Positions 59,641 to 64,000 of a stretch of 64,000 nt of DNA are shown piece after piece. Below the pieces are notes generated by a model that saw nothing but the letters and a program-made list of their open reading frames with translations, ran no database searches and was not told the origin of the DNA. Source of the stretch: Cucumis sativus (Eukaryota > Streptophyta > Magnoliopsida > Cucurbitales > Cucurbitaceae); NCBI RefSeq assembly GCF_000004075.3, contig NC_026657.2, positions 36,814,732 through 36,878,731 on the forward strand, read 5' to 3'. How positions within the stretch are numbered: the first letter of the stretch is position 1; each line of letters begins with the position of its first letter. The position numbers and the translations under genes were made by a program.

Positions 59641-59954
59641 AGAAATAAAAAATGGTTCCTAATTTCTATTTACATCCAAAAAAAATTATATTAATATTAC
59701 ATTTTCAAATGAGTTTTTTCAAAAATAGCCCAAAAAAATTATAATATATAATAATATTTTTTAAATTTACAAAAATAGTAAATTTAAAAATGATAATCAT
59801 TCGATAATTCAATTATTAACATCTTTATATGATTATCGTTCTCATGAAGAAAAAATATTAAAAATAAAATAAAATAAAATACAATTTTTTATTGTATGAG
59901 ATTGATGATACAAACTTAAAATATAAATTTCTTTTTGTAATCTATTTACCGTTC

Positions 59955-60850
59955 AATTTGAAGAAACATATTTTACATAAATAAAAAAAATAATACAATT
60001 TGTTTGTATTGTGTATTGTGTATACGGTTTTTTTTATACAAAATCAATTTAAAAATTAATACATATTTGCTGTGTGTGGGGTTACGGTATAAATGAAGTA
60101 TAAACATTATTTTAATACAATTTTTCGTCGTTTTGGAAAACAATACGAACAAAATAAATAAATTTAGACAAATGCAAAAAAAAAAAAAATTAATACAGTT
60201 TTTATTTGTATTTGGTTTAAAGAAAACATTGAATAAGCATTTCTTACCCATTGAAAAAATGTAATTCAATTTCTTTTCCATATGAGATTGCGGTAGAAAA
60301 AATAAATATTTTTCATAAATTAAAAAACAAAGATGATATTTTCTTAATGTATTGGATTAACGGATCAAATTGAACTACAAACTGAGGACAAATGAAAAAT
60401 TAAATAATACAATTTATGTGTTAATTGAATTTACTATATCAATTTCATGAAAATATTTTACACAACAAAAAATTAATACACTTTATTTTATGTACTAGAT
60501 TTAATGTTAAAAAATAAAGAAAAAACTAAAAAGAAAAGCTTTAATTTTGAAAGTATACTAGATATACGTTAAAAGTAAAAAAAATATACAAAATCAAAAA
60601 AAAAAATTGTGTAAACGCTTCAATTACGATACAACTAACTAAAAATTAATTCGAATACAATTTTTGGTTATAGAAGTTTTACTGTAAGAACAATTTACAC
60701 AAATGCAAAAAATATTAACACATTTTTCATTTTGTATCGAGTTTACGAAAAAACAATAATTATGTATTTTTTCTCATATTCGGTTATCGTAGAAATAAAA
60801 AAAATTACACAAATGAAAAAGAAATAATGATTATAATAATTAATAAAAAT
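59955..60850. repeat. Degenerate AT-rich repeat field
   Basis: Diverged units recur roughly every 80-130 bases. Each has TTACACAAATG-AAAA or TTTACATAAATAAAAA followed by TTAATACA-TTT and TTTGTATTGGATTTA-like words, then A-rich DNA. Clear examples start near 59971, 60166, 60386, 60455, 60688 and 60800. Similarity is obvious by eye, but units vary in length and no coding sequence is present. It may be an old satellite or an AT-rich transposon relic. Confidence 0.55.
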
Positions 60851-61029
60851 TATAAATAATCTCTTCAAGGTAATCCTTCCCCTAACAAAAATTATAATAA
60901 TAATTTTCTTCCCTTAATCCTCTTTCTTATTCCTTTTTCTCAAACGAATAGTATAAATAGTTTTCAAAAGAAGTTATTTTGATAAATAGTTTTTCAAATA
61001 ATATTATTAATATACCTTTTCTTTTGTAA

Positions 61030-61542
61030 ACCCTATTTTGCATAAGCTTACCCCTTCCCCTGTTTCCCCCCACTCCATCCCGCCACCGGCATTCCAGGTT
61101 CCTTTAGCGGCTCCGATTCACGGTGAACCCTCAGCTGCCACCGTCTCTTCATTCCGACGAAGTCACCGCCATTCTCTTCTTCTTTCACTCTCTCGCCTCT
61201 CTGATTGTTTAACTCAGTGGTTCAGCCCTTAGCGCCGTCGGTGAGATCGCACCCAACGTTTTATTTTTTTGTTTGTTAGGTTATTGTTGATTTGTTCTCT
61301 GCACCCACGGAGAAGAAAATGAAGAACTGTTTGTTCTCTTCATTGGATTTCTTCTTCAAATTAGTGTTAATGAAAATATAAAAATAATGTATACCTCACA
61401 AATTTGTAACATAAATAAATTGAAATTATGAATAGAAAGTAGCAAAATACATATTAGTAGAGATTTTTCTCTGCCCCAGTCGATCTTCTGAATGTATGAG
61501 TTGCAGTTCATTTGATTATCTCATTTGTGCCTTTTGTTGCAG
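61030..61542 (+). other. Probable 5'UTR exon and leader intron of the RLP24 gene
   Basis: CT-rich, GC-elevated DNA from about 61,040 ends CGCCGTCG|GTGAGA at 61241. The acceptor GTTGCAG|GAAATT at 61542 lies 34 bases before the RLP24 start. A leader intron of about 300 bases would join them. Inference from splice signals. Confidence 0.45.
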
Positions 61543-61576
61543 GAAATTTAGGGTTTGTTATTTGCTGAAGAAAAGA

Positions 61577-62516
61577 ATGAGGTTAGAGAAGTGTTGGTTC
61601 TGTTCCTCCCCTATATATCCAGGACATGGTATTCAGTTTGTTCGCAATGATGCGACGGTAAGGACGTAGGTTGCGAACTTCCACGATTTGTATGCTTTGT
61701 TCTGCACATTGCTTGTATGTTCTTACTTGCTAGTGCTTACGGATTGATGAGACTACATCGTTCTGTTCTATCTTGGCTTGTTTGTGATGCATATTTTAGG
61801 GTATAGAAATAGATAGTTGTTCTTGTCTTGCTGTGATTTTAAATTAGTTATGGTGGGTGGGAGCCCCATGTTCCTATTTCCTTATGTGATTTGTTCTGCA
61901 GATTTTTAGATTTTGTCGATCAAAATGCCACAAGAACTTCAAGATGAAGAGAAATCCTCGTAAAGTAAAATGGACTAAGGCTTATAGGAGGTTGCATGGA
62001 AAGGATATGACAAAGGTAAACTTTCTTCATTTATTTGTGGAGCAAATTGAATTTTGTAAGTACAAACTTCTTATTGTCTCCGTCTTTTTAATTGTTGTTT
62101 CATTTGTATTATCCAGGACTCTACTTTTGAATTTGAGAGGTGGCGTCATAGGCCGCATAAATATGACAGGAATGTCACTGAAGATACATTGAAGGCTATT
62201 AAGAAGATTGATAAGATCAGAATGGATAGGGAGTCGAGACATATTGCACGCAGGTTAAAAATTCCTTCCATTCCCATTTGTTATATGCCTATATTTTTTG
62301 CAAATGCTATTTCAGTTGTAACTCAGGATCGTTCACATTTGCAGACACCAAGGAAAGAAAGCAAAGGAGTTCAGAGAGGCAAAGAAGGAATTGGATCAAA
62401 GCATCAGTTTGGTCAAAGCACCTTCTGTTCTCAAGGAGGATCCTTCCCTCACCCTTCCAAAACTCAAAGTCAAAGTGGTACCATCACAATCAGAGCAAGA
62501 TCGTATGGAAGAATGA
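61577..62516 (+). CDS. RLP24: Ribosome biogenesis protein RLP24
   Basis: An L24e-family pre-60S assembly factor that holds the place of ribosomal protein eL24 and is removed by the AAA-ATPase Drg1/AFG2 in the cytoplasm. Four exons: 61577-61657, 61902-62015, 62117-62253 and 62345-62516; 167 residues. The start [20 protein letters not shown] is the family hallmark. Zinc ligands C6, C9, C32 and C36 are present (CWFC and CRSKC). [20 protein letters not shown] follows, where ribosomal eL24 has a related basic stretch. The middle, [17 protein letters not shown], and a basic helical part to [14 protein letters not shown] are specific to RLP24. The C-terminus is a long helix followed by [10 protein letters not shown]. 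Length is near the Arabidopsis protein. Confidence 0.95.
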
Positions 62517-64000
62517 GTTCGTTTATCTAATATCTCACTATATCAAATATTTATGTAGTAGTTCCGTTTTCACATATCTAGAACTGTCACAGTTCTTGTA
62601 CAGTGGTAGATTATCTTTGTTCGCCTTTACGCAAGCATGGTTGTCATGTACAATTTCATTTTGAGAATGTGTTTTTTTTCCTTTAATATACAGACTTCTA
62701 AAAATATTTATTGAATCATTTCCAATTGGTTTTTGCGGTTTTGTTTGAGGCTATGTAGTGGTTTAAGGCAATACCCAAGTTTTTGTTATGCATGGTTTCT
62801 TTTCTATTTGGTTCTTTTCTTTTTCATCCATCGATAGATAGCCTCCGGCGGACTTTCTATTGTGCCTGCCTTAACTTCTGTTTACCTTCCTCTTGTCTTA
62901 TGCCTTACTTTGAAGTAATAACATAGGTTAACAGACGATTAAAGAGATGAGATATCTTTAATCAAAGTCGAAAACAGTTTAATGAAAGGTTTGGGAGAGC
63001 GGGATGATGAGCCCAACGAAGAAAGGAGCTTGTAAAACGTTGCAAGGAAGCAAAGGGTTGGGACAGCAAGTTAGAATCCTACTAAGTCCTTTGTACTTTA
63101 GAGCGTTAAAGCTACCACCGGTAGAGGTTTTGTGCAATGGATAATCTACATACAAACACATCTCTAACTTCTAAATTGTGAATTCTCACATCTACTATTT
63201 TGATTACACCTCATTCATGAAATCTAATAAGTTTGAATTTTAAATAAGGGCGTAGCTTAGATAAATATATTTAATTAGACAATTGTCTTTTTTAACTATT
63301 CTTTTACATGAATAGCCTGATGAATTTTCAATTTTCCATACGAGTACATAAATTTATTTAATTACACACAAATCAAACTCAATTTATCTTCTCATCTCAA
63401 CAACAATACATTTATGAAATACTAGTAAAAAATTACGTGCGATCCATGTCTTTATGAATTTTATTGTACATATTGAAAATTCACAATTTGTTCTCAACAT
63501 GCATTTGGATTTGAATATTAGTTAGCATCGACTTAGATCATTTGGAAAAATATATTTGAGAATGTTAAAATTCGTAGAATAATCTGAACCAAATTGAACA
63601 TCTATTCTACACCAAATTGAACATCTGCACTCACGTAAGATTAGTTCGGTAAAATTAGTTGAGGTGTATTAGCTCAGACATTCATCGACATCAAACAAAA
63701 AAAATTGATTAGGTAAAAATAGAAAGAGAGGAGAAAAGTTAATCCCATGTGATGTGTGTGCATATGAACTTTATAAATGGAAACACACACATATATAATT
63801 TCAATGGGAAAACAATAAAACTCTTGAAGGAAGGAATCCTGATGTAGGTCCAATTTATCTTCTCATCCCAATAACAATCCTGAAATAAACTAGATTGTTA
63901 AATTAACATAAAATTTTCAAAGTTTCACTTTCCTACAATTTAATTTATTCTCTGGCACAATTTCACTCAATAACTCCCTACTCCATCGGTTACCTCTGGT
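62517..64000. other. 3' flank of RLP24 and AT-rich spacer to the window end
   Basis: 3'UTR is likely to about 62,700. A region at 62,940-63,160 with balanced composition has no recognisable gene. An 18-bp duplication, CACCAAATTGAACATCT, spans 63,589-63,627. No gene reaches the window edge visibly. Confidence 0.5.

Noticed and set aside
1-64000. CRISPR array or bacterial-type operon
   Set aside because: No regular repeat-spacer structure; spliced genes and plant families show a nuclear plant sequence.

Overview
This is a gene-sparse, AT-rich plant nuclear window. The evidence is spliced genes with GT/AG introns, plant-only protein families (DUF620, LIKE COV, TRM/DUF4378, PMT-type methyltransferase, GH17 with an X8 domain), plant tRNA genes, a telo-box snoRNA promoter and plant-type transposons. 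A eudicot fits best, possibly a cucurbit; the family-level guess rests only on the look of the proteins and repeats. No novel multi-gene system stands out. The most notable non-protein locus is a tandem box C/D snoRNA gene.

Layout. 1-2,412: CACTA-like transposon flank with many AACCTC motifs, abutting a gypsy-type LTR fossil. 3,834-5,564 (+): DUF620 gene. 7,609-8,341 (+): telo-box/TATA promoter and two paralogous C/D snoRNAs predicted to guide 25S rRNA 2'-O-methylation. 9,298-11,336: copia-type LTR fossil. 12,322-15,122 (-): two identical tRNA-Gly(CCC) and one tRNA-Glu(TTC), with a broken plant-mobile-domain-like fragment between them. 16,042-17,977 (-): LIKE COV (DUF502) membrane protein. 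19,314-22,258 (-): GH17 beta-1,3-glucanase with X8 module. 25,205-29,538 (-): TRM-type DUF4378 protein. 30.3-33.8 kb: transposon relics, hAT-like. 34,119-41,527 (+): 19-exon DEAD-box helicase RH28/Drs1 type. 41.5-45.8 kb: repeats and AT-rich spacer. 48,986-50,589 (+): Sec14/CRAL-TRIO protein with a probable long 5'UTR intron starting near 45,988 and loaded with nested repeats. 51,138-52,730 (-): At1g01500-type tail-anchored protein, tail to tail with the Sec14 gene. 54,659-58,964 (-): PMT28-type Golgi methyltransferase. 59.9-60.85 kb: degenerate AT-rich repeats. 61,577-62,516 (+): RLP24 60S biogenesis factor.

Themes. The snoRNAs (25S modification), RH28 (60S assembly helicase) and RLP24 (pre-60S factor) all serve large-subunit biogenesis, but they lie far apart and this is probably coincidence. 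The glucanase, PMT28 and LIKE COV proteins belong to the cell-wall/endomembrane side. Exon models were made by eye from reading frame, splice dinucleotides and family memory. Phases close for every model, but no transcript evidence was available.
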